The notes below the pieces were generated by a model, which was not told the origin of the DNA, made no database searches, and worked only from the letters and a program-made list of their open reading frames with translations. Shown one piece after another: positions 17,230 through 25,121 of a stretch of 46,449 bases of DNA. How positions within the stretch are numbered: the stretch's first letter is position 1; every line of letters starts with the position of its first letter. This stretch comes from CAWUIO01 sp963922455 (GTDB lineage Bacteria > Bacteroidota > Bacteroidia > Cytophagales > Microscillaceae), in contig CAWUIO010000049.1 in the NCBI GenBank assembly GCA_963922455.1, positions 1-46,449 on the forward strand, read 5' to 3'. Position numbers and translations under genes: made by a program.

Positions 17230-18291
17230 CTAGAACATGCGCATCAATTGGTGGGCAATGCGGAATGCTTGCTCATCTTCCATAATCACTTCTTCGTATC
17301 GAAGGAGATCTAAGCAATAATGCCCTGAGTTTTCTAAATCGGGAGAAATATTCATATTGATGAAGTCCTGGTATTCGGGGCAAGGGCGTATCCAACTGAG
17401 CCGATACGTTTCTTCTTCCAACAAGTACTCTACAATTAATTGTTCGGAGGCATTTTCCATAGGGAAGCAGACCAAGTAAAGGGTGCTTCGCATAAAATTA
17501 TTTTCAAAAAATACCAGGTAACCTACCGAAAATAGAGGGTATAACATGCGTTCGTAGGGGATCTTGAAGTGATCCATTACTTTTTGCATGGCCAGGATTT
17601 TTTCCCGAAGTACTTGCACGAGGAGCCTCTCTTCGGCCAAACGATCGATGGGTCGCCAACGGCCTTTCCAGTTGTAGTACTCCATATGGCCGTCATTGAG
17701 CTTGAGCTTGTAGTCAAAAACGGAGGGTTTGTCTAAAATATATCCCGGATAGTAGTATTTCATACCTTGCTCCAGGGCATATTTTATCTCAAGGAGCATG
17801 GTATAGGTGCCCAAGCTATACTTTTCATAACGTTGATCATACAAGCCCAGGATGCTGGCGATACTCTTCTTGCCCATATCAAAAAAGCCCACTGCAATGA
17901 GTTGGTCTCCGTCATATACAGAAACCTCATGGGTATCAAAAACATTGATATCAGTATTGGCAAAGAAAAACTGCTCGAGCGTATCAAAGATAAATCCTTT
18001 AAACCGGTGTTTCTGTCCATCATACAAAGCTTGCCTTTCTCGGTTGAGGCGGGCGGGCCCTACTTTATAATGAAATTGCTTATCGTTTCGCCGAAGGATT
18101 TTGCGAAGGCTTTTTTTGTAGTCAAACTCCCGAAGTCTAAGCCTTATATTAATGGTAGCAAAGACGTCTTGTTCCAAGCAAATTAGCTGAGAACGGTAGA
18201 GCATAGGTGCACTCCGAAACCAGCCATTAGCCAAGAATTTGTCCAAACGGGCCGCTGAGAGCGATTGTGGATAATAGTGTTGAACCAACAT
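17230..18291 (-). CDS. Aminoacyl-tRNA--protein transferase (ATE/Bpt-like)
   Basis: This 353-residue protein matches the C-terminal catalytic half of arginyl/leucyl-tRNA-protein transferases. DGDQLIAVGFFDMGKKS, then SILGLYDQRYEKYSLG, then YYYPGYILDKP follow the Bpt/ATE1 GNAT-like fold. Such enzymes add an amino acid to N-termini and mark proteins for N-degron degradation by ClpAP-type proteases. The Cys-rich N-terminal module of eukaryotic ATE1 is not seen. An extra C-terminal region (about 245-353) has no known role. Donor tRNA cannot be read from the sequence. First gene of a leftward group with AraC and SDR genes. Confidence 0.8.
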   Translation of the reverse strand: MLVQHYYPQSLSAARLDKFLANGWFRSAPMLYRSQLICLEQDVFATINIRLRLREFDYKKSLRKILRRNDKQFHYKVGPARLNRERQALYDGQKHRFKGFIFDTLEQFFFANTDINVFDTHEVSVYDGDQLIAVGFFDMGKKSIASILGLYDQRYEKYSLGTYTMLLEIKYALEQGMKYYYPGYILDKPSVFDYKLKLNDGHMEYYNWKGRWRPIDRLAEERLLVQVLREKILAMQKVMDHFKIPYERMLYPLFSVGYLVFFENNFMRSTLYLVCFPMENASEQLIVEYLLEEETYRLSWIRPCPEYQDFINMNISPDLENSGHYCLDLLRYEEVIMEDEQAFRIAHQLMRMF

Positions 18292-18420
18292 GGGGAGTAT
18301 TAGGCCTTTCAGGAAAAAATTTAGGGAATTTCTACCGTAAATAAAAATTTCTTTTCATCCCTAAAAACGTATCCATCCCGTATTGGTTCATCAAATGCTG
18401 CTTAGTTGACGATCTTTTCC

Positions 18421-18888
18421 TCAATCTCCCGTAATTTTTAATTCTTTTTTAAATTGACTCCACTCGATCCATGTGTTCATCCAACGGATTAAGTAGAAGG
18501 TGCCCACCACACTGGCACTGAAACCACCCACATGTCCTAAGAAAATCCATAAACCATACATAAAGGCCGGAGCAGGAACAAAAATCGAGAAGGAAGCCAG
18601 GTTCCAGAGGATTGTGCGCTTAAGGTTTTTCCAAAACTCTTTTTTAAGGCGTTTTCCCGTTCGGATGAGGCTTATTTTATCTTGCTCAACTTTTTGCAAG
18701 GCTAGACAATCAATAGGGGAGACTACCGTATGAAAGGCTTGGGGAAAGGCTAGCCCGGAATCCATAGCATGTTCTACTTCGCAAGAAATGTGATCAATAA
18801 GTTCTTGCTCTAAGGCTTCATCTTCTAGGTCGGCCTGTAAGACCAACTGGCAAATTTGCTCCAATTCTTCAAGGGTTAATCGAGCCAT
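18421..18888 (-). CDS. HAAS-like membrane protein paired with PadR
   Basis: The protein has 155 residues. The N-terminal helical half (ELEQELIDHISCEVEHAMDSG) resembles the HAAS/DUF1700-type helical domain found in proteins encoded next to PadR regulators. Two hydrophobic segments follow (about 103-123 and 125-140). The start overlaps the PadR stop by 20 bp, indicating tight coupling. It is probably a membrane partner or antagonist of the regulator, as inferred from other PadR-HAAS pairs. Function unproven. Confidence 0.7.
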   Translation of the reverse strand: MARLTLEELEQICQLVLQADLEDEALEQELIDHISCEVEHAMDSGLAFPQAFHTVVSPIDCLALQKVEQDKISLIRTGKRLKKEFWKNLKRTILWNLASFSIFVPAPAFMYGLWIFLGHVGGFSASVVGTFYLIRWMNTWIEWSQFKKELKITGD

Positions 18889-19231
18889 AAGACAAATTAA
18901 GGGATGGTTTGGAATCTAAAAATGATTGTAAGGTGTGAATAAACTGTTGGAGTTCTTCCATTTTCTCCTTGGCGATCTCTCCGCCCGAAGGCGTTAAAGT
19001 ATAATATTTTCGTGCGCGATTATCTACAATGCGGGTTTCGGTGACCAATAAACCATCTGCCTCGAGCTTATGTAAAACTGGGTAAAGCGCCCCGAAAGTA
19101 AGCTGAATCTCACCCTGGGTCAGGGCTTTAACCTGCTGGGTGATTTCGTAACCGTACATAGGCTCTCCGCCCGCCAGAAGTTTTAGAATGAGGGTCTTTA
19201 AAGTGCCCCGTATCAATTCTTTTGATGCCAT
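18869..19231 (-). CDS. PadR family transcriptional regulator
   Basis: This 120-residue winged-helix regulator shows the PadR pattern: LKLLAGGEPMYGYEITQQV, then LTFGALYPVLHKLEADGLL (recognition helix and wing), then YYTLTPSGGEIAKEK. It is a dimer-forming repressor in known relatives. A strongly palindromic AT sequence lies right upstream, the natural place for autorepression. Its stop overlaps the HAAS-like gene start. Confidence 0.93.
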   Translation of the reverse strand: MASKELIRGTLKTLILKLLAGGEPMYGYEITQQVKALTQGEIQLTFGALYPVLHKLEADGLLVTETRIVDNRARKYYTLTPSGGEIAKEKMEELQQFIHTLQSFLDSKPSLNLSYGSINP

Positions 19232-19248
19232 AGATTAATGATTTACTC

Positions 19249-19286
19249 CAATATATATAATTATCTTATATATAACTATATATTAG
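19249..19286. promoter_or_regulatory. Putative PadR operator / promoter palindromes
   Basis: Three near-repeats of TATATA lie between 19249 and 19286, including TATATATAA-TTATC-TTATATATA as an inverted repeat. The tract sits about 20-55 bp upstream of the PadR start, consistent with an autoregulatory operator. AT-rich promoter DNA alone could also look like this. Confidence 0.45.
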
Positions 19287-19422
19287 ATGTGTTTTTCTAT
19301 TAAAATTCCGGGAAAACCCGCTTCTGTGATATTTTTTAGAGAAGCAAGTAATATCTTGTTTAAAATAAAGTATATTGAACCACTTCCCTGCTTTAAACGT
19401 CTTAATAAATACGAATATATCC

Positions 19423-19641
19423 ATGATGACTATTAAAGGAAAAGTAATTTATCAGAGCCTGGGTCCCGGTTTTTGGGGGATTGAAGGCCAGGATGGCCAA
19501 AATTGGCGCCCTCTCGAAATGCCAGGAGCCTTGCAAAAAGAGGGATTAGAAGTTGAAGTACAAGCCGAAAAAGTAGACAATGCCATGTCTGTATTTATGT
19601 GGGGAACGGCCATACAAATTAAAAAAGTAGTAAAACCCTAA
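19423..19641 (+). CDS. Small hypothetical protein, beta-rich
   Basis: About 72 residues starting MMTIKGKV at 19423 (or 19426); a longer TTG-initiated frame from 19375 is less likely. Alternating hydrophobic residues and Gly (VIYQSLGPGFWGIEG, LEVEVQAEKV, WGTAIQIKKV) suggest a small beta-barrel. No known family recognised. It lies 31 bp upstream of the J-domain gene on the same strand. Confidence 0.6.
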   Translation: MMTIKGKVIYQSLGPGFWGIEGQDGQNWRPLEMPGALQKEGLEVEVQAEKVDNAMSVFMWGTAIQIKKVVKP

Positions 19642-19672
19642 TATTTATAGCCACACTCATTAGCTAATACCT

Positions 19673-20296
19673 ATGATTGCAAAAATGCTCATGGAGATCT
19701 TCCAGGCTATTATTGAAGATCCAACCATCCGCCGACTATTGGGCAATTATGATTCACCACGTTCGGAAAGCGAACTTAATGCTATGATGGACGATTTAGG
19801 CCTGAATGCCGAAGAAAGACGCAAATTTCGAGAGGCCTATCAGGACTTCCAAAAAGACCCGCACGCTAGCTACGAAAGCTACAAGTATAAATACGAGCCG
19901 AAGTCAAACAATCCCTTTGATAAATTTGACGCCTATTTTCAAAAGTTTGAAGATCAGGCTAAATCCTATGAAGATAAGTATGGCAAAGGCACGGGCAACT
20001 GGAGCCACCGCCAATACAAAAAATACCGAGATGCCTATGGCTCCCAAGGGGGACAGGGAAAAGGAAATTTTGGTTCCTCCTCTGGACCTGACCCTATGGA
20101 AAAAAAGCACTACGAAGCATTGGACTTAAAGCCCGGAGCTAGCTTCGATGAAATCAAGAGTGCCTACAAAAAGCAAATGAAAAAGTATCATCCAGATCGT
20201 TTTGCCAACTCAAGCATGCGAGAAGATGCCGAGAAAATTTCTCGGAAAATAAATGCAGCTTACGATTACTTTAAGAAAAAATTTAACAAGTCTTAG
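19673..20296 (+). CDS. J-domain (DnaJ-like) co-chaperone, C-terminal J domain
   Basis: This 207-residue protein has its J domain at the C-terminus (about 142-207): KHYEALDLKPGASFDEIKSAY, then KKYHPDRF with the HPD tripeptide near residue 173. Such domains stimulate the ATPase of Hsp70/DnaK. The first 140 residues are hydrophilic, rich in Tyr, Lys, Asp and Gly, with no DnaJ zinc-finger or substrate domains. It is therefore a type III J protein with an uncharacterised N-terminal region. Partner and client are unknown. It precedes the subtilase gene by 117 bp. Confidence 0.88.
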   Translation: MIAKMLMEIFQAIIEDPTIRRLLGNYDSPRSESELNAMMDDLGLNAEERRKFREAYQDFQKDPHASYESYKYKYEPKSNNPFDKFDAYFQKFEDQAKSYEDKYGKGTGNWSHRQYKKYRDAYGSQGGQGKGNFGSSSGPDPMEKKHYEALDLKPGASFDEIKSAYKKQMKKYHPDRFANSSMREDAEKISRKINAAYDYFKKKFNKS

Positions 20297-20413
20297 CCTG
20301 ATTCTTCGTTTTCATGTTAATATTCTGAAAGAAGTTTTGACAATAGACTTGGAAATCCGTATATTCCTATATCAAACGACTCATAATAAAGAATTCAATA
20401 AAGATCCCATACC

Positions 20414-21982
20414 ATGTATAATGTCCTATATCCTTACTTCTTTGTAGGCATACTCCTTTCGGTAGTATGGTTGTTTTACCGCATTTACAAAGATAAAAAT
20501 ACCATTCTCCCCAATATTAGCTTTTGGGGGGCATCTATTGCTTATGCCTTTATCATATTTTTGACCGATTTTAGCTTCTATTACAAGCTTTTGTTGATGG
20601 TCCCCCGGGATGTCGTCGCCTTTGTCGTGGTGTTCCTTCTGGCCAATAACATGAAAAGTAGCCGAGGTTTCTTCTTCTTGGCCATGGGTGTAGGAGTGGC
20701 TGGTTATTTCCTATACTCTAACCTGATCCCCAATCAGGTGGAAAAAATGTGGAATACATACCAACAGCCTAGTGAAATAGTCCAAACCAAAACGCCCCAA
20801 CTCAACGATGACGGCGAGCTATTGATAGACATCAAACCCGGCCCTCAAAGCTTAGAAGAAATAAAAGAACTATTGGCCAAGTACGATGCTAAAATTCGTC
20901 CGGCCTTCCCTAATCTGCAACACGCCGAATACTCCAATCTGGAAGAATACTACCTGGTTGATTTGAGTGAAACGGGCGAAGCTACCGAAGAATTACTTGA
21001 AAAACTCTTATACGAGACCAAACAAGTGGATTGGGTTGAGGAAAACGAAATAATCAAATTAGAACAGCCCCGTATCAGCGAAAACTCCCAAAGACCTCCC
21101 CGCAAAGAGTACGGCATCAACGATCCTAACCTAGATCAAATGTGGGGCTTTGAGAAAATGGAAGTAGATACGTACTACGAACACCTCCGCAAAAAGAAAT
21201 TAAAGCCCAAGAAAAAAGCCAAAATTGCCATCCTAGATACCGGAGTTGACGGCGAGCACGAAGACATAAAAGACAATTACGTATCCACCCGTAGCAAATA
21301 CGATCGTGATGTACAAAGTCACGGAACCCACTGTGCGGGTATTGCCGCTTCTGTTTCTAACAACGGACTAGGAGTAGCTTCCCTTTCCTTAGATGGTTCG
21401 TTTGTGGAAGTAACCAGTATTAAAGTCCTAAACGACTTTGGTATGGGTACCCAAGATGATATTTTACGCGGAATAATTGAAGCGGCCGACAATGGAGCCG
21501 ATGTCATCTCGATGTCCCTAGGTGGGCCGGCCCGAGGCATGGCCCGTCGCGCCTATGATGAAGCCTTCACCTATGCCCAAAAATCAGGGGCCATCGTCGT
21601 GGTGGCCGCCGGGAATGATAACCGCAATGCCAAAGACTATATTCCAGCGAGCTGTAAGGGCGTAATTACCGTTACCGCGCTAGGACAAGATATGGGTAAA
21701 GCGAAGTTTTCTAATACCATTGAAGGGATCACGATGGGGATTGCTGCCCCAGGAGTAGATATTTTATCTACCATCCCCAAAAATAAATATGCTGCTTACA
21801 GTGGCACCTCCATGGCGACTCCTTATGTGGCCGGCCTTTTGGGCGTAATGAAAGCCTTAAAGCCTGATTTGACGCAAAAACAAGCCTATGAGATATTGAA
21901 GAATACCGGTAAGGCAACCAGCAATACAAGCCAGACCGGGAAGATGATCCATCCCTTAAAGGCCATCCAGGCCTTAAATTAA
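20414..21982 (+). CDS. Membrane-anchored subtilisin-like protease (S8)
   Basis: The protein has 522 residues. Residues 1-115 contain about four hydrophobic segments (starting with YPYFFVGILLSVVWLF). A pro-domain-like region follows (about 125-215, inhibitor I9-like by position). The peptidase domain has the catalytic triad in order: Asp in LDTGVDGEHED near 275, His in SHGTHCAGIAAS near 303, Ser in SGTSMATPYVAG near 466; AAGNDNRN carries the oxyanion Asn. It probably acts at the membrane's outer face. Such an N-terminal membrane module is unusual for a subtilase. A strong terminator follows. Confidence 0.92.
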   Translation: MYNVLYPYFFVGILLSVVWLFYRIYKDKNTILPNISFWGASIAYAFIIFLTDFSFYYKLLLMVPRDVVAFVVVFLLANNMKSSRGFFFLAMGVGVAGYFLYSNLIPNQVEKMWNTYQQPSEIVQTKTPQLNDDGELLIDIKPGPQSLEEIKELLAKYDAKIRPAFPNLQHAEYSNLEEYYLVDLSETGEATEELLEKLLYETKQVDWVEENEIIKLEQPRISENSQRPPRKEYGINDPNLDQMWGFEKMEVDTYYEHLRKKKLKPKKKAKIAILDTGVDGEHEDIKDNYVSTRSKYDRDVQSHGTHCAGIAASVSNNGLGVASLSLDGSFVEVTSIKVLNDFGMGTQDDILRGIIEAADNGADVISMSLGGPARGMARRAYDEAFTYAQKSGAIVVVAAGNDNRNAKDYIPASCKGVITVTALGQDMGKAKFSNTIEGITMGIAAPGVDILSTIPKNKYAAYSGTSMATPYVAGLLGVMKALKPDLTQKQAYEILKNTGKATSNTSQTGKMIHPLKAIQALN

Positions 21983-22010
21983 TGAGGGGTATATTGTGAT
22001 TAACTGATCG

Positions 22011-22042
22011 AACCCGGCTCTTTTTGAGTCGGGTTTTTTTTT
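22011..22042 (+). terminator. Intrinsic terminator after the subtilase gene
   Basis: AACCCGGCTC (22011-22020) pairs with GAGTCGGGTT (22026-22035), loop TTTTT, one G-U pair, then a T-run to 22042. Repeat copy 3 begins only 5 bp beyond. Confidence 0.9.
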
Positions 22043-22046
22043 CCCA

Positions 22047-22178
22047 GGGGCTGCCCCCGGCGATAGACCAGATTTTCCCGATAGGACATCCCGTGCCGCC
22101 GGGGTCGGGCTTTCGCTACTCGCTGCCTTTCCCCACAGGGCCCCCACGAGCTCAAACAGGCCGCTCTATCCCTCAGCC
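22047..22178 (-). repeat. Dispersed structured element, copy 3 (subfamily A)
   Basis: Read on the minus strand it starts GGCTGAGGGATAGAGCGG and ends GGGGGCAGCCCC. The closing stem is GGCTG/CAGCC. The 3' arm is CCCCGGCG against CGCCGGGG, a perfect 8 bp. The CTCG/CGAG arm has a GCC/GGC hairpin nested in it. Its apical loop (about 20 nt) is nearly the same as in copy 5. It lies between the subtilase terminator and the lipoprotein gene at 22388. Confidence 0.9.
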
Positions 22179-22387
22179 ATTTTTCGAGAAAAGAGGAGAG
22201 ATACACCTTATAAATTGGAAATCCATTGCTTCCTACACGTGTAAAGTCCCCCTCCAGTACTCAGTATTCCAAACCGGAAATTACTGCCTTCCTCTAAAAG
22301 CCCAGCTGTCTCCCGTACGACATAATTATCTCCAATTTCCATTTTGCTTTGCCGCAGATTCAATTGTATAACCAAATGCTCACAATC

Positions 22388-23203
22388 ATGCGTCTTTTTA
22401 GCTTAGTATTATTCATGGGATTCTTAGGAGCTTGTCAAAACCAAACAAGCCCTCAAGAAGAAAACCCGACCGTTTCGGATCAGCCAGAAGAAAATACCGA
22501 GGAGGCTCCAGTAGTAAATACTCCCCAAGAATTGGCTGCCACTTTAGAGGCCTTAGGAGGTTTAGAAGCTTGGGCGAAATTTCGTACTCTAGAGTACGAT
22601 CTAAAAGGTGGTTTTTTAGGAGATGATCACCAGGTCATTGACTTGCAAGACCGACGGCTTATGGTAAAAGCCGATTCTTTTAACATTGGTTTTGATGGGC
22701 AGCAAGTATGGGTCACCCCCAACAAAGAAGCTGTGCCGGATGTACCCGCCCGTTTTTATAGCAGTTTGTACTTTTACTTCTTTTCTGTACCCTTTGTTTT
22801 GTCTGATCCTGGGGTTAACCTGGAGAAGATGGAAAACCAAGATTTAGGCGGAGAGACCTATGAAGTGGTACGGGCTACTTTTGGCGAAGGTGTCGGTGAT
22901 TCTCCCCAAGACGAATTCCGTATTTTAATAAATCCTGATACGAAGAAGCCCGCCTACATGCTCTACACCGTTTCGTATTTCGACCAAAAAGCCAATGAGA
23001 AATTTAGTGCCATTCATTTTGAAGAAATGCAAGAGGTAGAAGGACTTACCCTCCCCAAAATCTTCACTTGGTATGAATATAAAGAGGGTAAGCTTGGCGA
23101 AAAACAAAGCAGCGTCACATTTGAAAATGTCAGCCTCATGGCAGGCCCCATGGGAGATGAGATGTACGCTATGCCCGAGGGAGCCGATGTCGACGAAATC
23201 TAA
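22388..23203 (+). CDS. Lipoprotein, DUF6503-like
   Basis: About 271 residues from ATG 22388 (MRLFSLVLFMGFLGAC); an in-frame ATG at 22376 is the alternative. The lipobox LGAC gives a lipidated Cys, after which comes a Glu/Pro/Thr-rich linker. The mature part begins LEALGGLEAWAKFRTLEYDL, resembling DUF6503 proteins of Bacteroidota, which have a LolA-like beta fold. It probably resides in the periplasm attached to a membrane. Role unknown. Own terminator at 23231. Confidence 0.75.
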   Translation: MRLFSLVLFMGFLGACQNQTSPQEENPTVSDQPEENTEEAPVVNTPQELAATLEALGGLEAWAKFRTLEYDLKGGFLGDDHQVIDLQDRRLMVKADSFNIGFDGQQVWVTPNKEAVPDVPARFYSSLYFYFFSVPFVLSDPGVNLEKMENQDLGGETYEVVRATFGEGVGDSPQDEFRILINPDTKKPAYMLYTVSYFDQKANEKFSAIHFEEMQEVEGLTLPKIFTWYEYKEGKLGEKQSSVTFENVSLMAGPMGDEMYAMPEGADVDEI

Positions 23204-23230
23204 ATCCCTTTTTTAAAGGAATATTCAAGA

Positions 23231-23259
23231 GCCTTTCGCATTTGCGAAAGGCTTTTTTT
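23231..23259 (+). terminator. Intrinsic terminator after the DUF6503-like gene
   Basis: GCCTTTCGC (23231-23239) pairs with GCGAAAGGC (23244-23252), loop ATTT, followed by seven T. REP-like copy A begins about 20 bp downstream. Confidence 0.9.
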
Positions 23260-23278
23260 AGTAAAAGACAAAACTACA

Positions 23279-23403
23279 CGGCCACTCATGTTTTGCGATC
23301 GCGTCTTTCGAGCATTTATCATGCCCACTCTGCCTTTAAATTTGCGAAGGGGCCTGAAAAATCCCCAAAAAAATACAGGCGCATCGTGTGCACCCAAGCA
23401 CAC
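23279..23403 (+). repeat. REP-like hairpin repeat, copy A (second family)
   Basis: Matches the reverse complement of 45115-45241 over about 125 bp, roughly four fifths identical by eye. Shared blocks include TTTGCG, GCATTT, AAATTTGCG, ATACAGGCGCAT and CCAAGCACAC. A perfect 10-bp hairpin, CATCGTGTGC/GCACACGATG, occupies 23382-23407 and runs slightly past the shared end; GGGG/CCCC pairs earlier. No ORF of its own. It lies between a terminator and the convergent ankyrin gene. Confidence 0.75.
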
Positions 23404-23448
23404 GATGTAAGCCCTTGATGCCGTGACAAGTGGGAGCAGCCCCTTCAA

Positions 23449-23913
23449 TTACTTATTGAGTAAATCTAGAAAAGCTTGATTGCCCTGCATGTGGGCATGG
23501 TCGGCGGCGGTATGGCCCTTACCGTCTTTTAAAGAAATATTGGCTCCTTTCTCAAGAAGCACTCGGGCTGTTTCCAATTGACCAAAGGTAGCTGCATAGA
23601 TCAAAGCGGTGGCTCCCATTGTATTTTGCCGGTTGATGTCGGCCCCGTGCTGGATGAGCAACTCGGCAATTTCCTTGTAACCCTTGAAAATAACCCCCAT
23701 CAAGGCCGTATTGCCCACCGAATCGCTAGCATTGACATCCACGCCTTGCTCGATCAAAAAACGGGTGATTTCCATTTGTTCATTATAACTGGCCAAGATG
23801 AGAGGAGGGACTCCCTTTTCATCTTTTAGCTCACTCGTAGCCGGATTTTGGGCCACCATGTTTCGTACAGCCGCCAAATCACCTTGACGGATAGGATTAT
23901 GAAGGGTATCCAT
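23449..23913 (-). CDS. Ankyrin-repeat protein
   Basis: This 154-residue protein is made almost wholly of ankyrin repeats of about 33 residues: GVPPLILASYNEQMEITRFL, then GNTALMGVIFKGYKEIAELL, then GATALIYAATFGQLETARVL, and a last partial repeat GKGHTAADHA. There is no signal peptide, so it is cytoplasmic. Ankyrin repeats bind other proteins; the partner is unknown. It is divergent from an OxyR gene, and ankyrin proteins next to oxidative-stress genes are known (AnkB with catalase KatB in Pseudomonas), so a redox role is possible but inferred. Confidence 0.92.
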   Translation of the reverse strand: MDTLHNPIRQGDLAAVRNMVAQNPATSELKDEKGVPPLILASYNEQMEITRFLIEQGVDVNASDSVGNTALMGVIFKGYKEIAELLIQHGADINRQNTMGATALIYAATFGQLETARVLLEKGANISLKDGKGHTAADHAHMQGNQAFLDLLNK

Positions 23914-24051
23914 ATATTTTATCAGTTTAGTATCAAGAATATAATGCTGCTCTTAGCAATATAAACAATTTGCCTAAACTTCTTTCCAAAGTTAAAACAC
24001 CTTGTTATATTTACAATATTAATTTAAATCAAAATTAAATTGATAAAACCT

Positions 24052-24987
24052 ATGACAATAACGCAATTAGAATATATCGTAGCCGTAGACAATCATCGCA
24101 ACTTTGGATTAGCTTCCGAAAGCTGTGGGGTGACGCAACCTACGCTTAGCCTCCAAATCCAAAAACTGGAAGATCAATTGGGGGTTAAAGTATTTGACCG
24201 CAGTAAAAAGCCGATTGTAGCCACCGACATGGGGCATTTGGTATTGCAACAAGCCCGGGTGATTTTGAGTGAAACCCAAAAAATGAGTGAAATCATCCAA
24301 GACCAAAGCACCAAAGTGGAAGGGCACCTGCGCATTGGCATTATCTCTACCTTGGCTCCTTATTTATTGCCCCTTTTCTTACCCAGCTTTGCCGAAAAAT
24401 ACCCTCAGGTAAATACCACAGTGCATGAAATGAACACGGAGGAAATTATTTACCAACTCAAATCCGGACAGATGGACGTGGGCTTACTGGCCACCCCCCT
24501 CGAGGAAAATTCCTTAAAAGAAACCCCCTTATTTTATGAGCCATTTGTAGCCTATGTCTCCGATTGTAATAGACTATTTGAGAAACGCTTATTGGATGTG
24601 CAAGACATACAAGCTTCAGAAGTTTGGCTCTTAAGCGAAGGACATTGCCTCCGAAATCAAGTGATTAAGCTCTGTCAGCAAGAGCGCCCGGGTATTGCCG
24701 GAAATTTAGAGTTTCGAACAGGAAGCTTGGAGGTATTAAAACGAATTGTAGAACAAAAGCGGGGCATCACGTTCTTGCCCGAGCTAGCTATTGCCGATTT
24801 TTCATCGGAGCAAATGGAACGGGTCCGCTATTTTCATACCCCAGAACCGGTTCGGGAGATTAGTATCGTCGTGCATCGGCAGGATTTAAAACGTAGACTT
24901 ATCGAGCGGCTCGAGCAAGAAATTTTGAGTCATGTCCCCCAAAAAATGAAGAAAAAAGGGAATAAGCTACGCGTAGAAGTGGTTTAA
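24052..24987 (+). CDS. oxyR: Hydrogen peroxide-responsive regulator OxyR
   Basis: A LysR-family protein of 311 residues from ATG 24052 (MTITQLEYIVAV); a TTG at 24040 is a less likely start. The helix-turn-helix is in FGLASESCGVTQPTLSLQIQKLE. The effector domain contains GHCLRNQVIKLC; with this start the two cysteines fall at residues 199 and 208, the positions of the peroxide-sensing disulphide in E. coli OxyR. TFLPELA follows as in OxyR. It probably activates catalase or peroxidase genes elsewhere. Divergent from the ankyrin gene across 138 bp of AT-rich DNA. Confidence 0.9.
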   Translation: MTITQLEYIVAVDNHRNFGLASESCGVTQPTLSLQIQKLEDQLGVKVFDRSKKPIVATDMGHLVLQQARVILSETQKMSEIIQDQSTKVEGHLRIGIISTLAPYLLPLFLPSFAEKYPQVNTTVHEMNTEEIIYQLKSGQMDVGLLATPLEENSLKETPLFYEPFVAYVSDCNRLFEKRLLDVQDIQASEVWLLSEGHCLRNQVIKLCQQERPGIAGNLEFRTGSLEVLKRIVEQKRGITFLPELAIADFSSEQMERVRYFHTPEPVREISIVVHRQDLKRRLIERLEQEILSHVPQKMKKKGNKLRVEVV

Positions 24988-25121
24988 AATGGATGGCTCA
25001 GTAGAAGCCTTTAAAAAATTAATGCTTACTCTAATGACTTCCCTTCTTTCTAAATCCCGAAGTTCTCCTTAAATTCGAATCCATTCATCAAAAACTCATA
25101 AACAAACCCAAAAAACCAAGT

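Noticed and set aside
22024..22371. Rightward frame across copy 3
   Set aside because: It spans the terminator T-run and the repeat, and the real lipoprotein starts at 22388.
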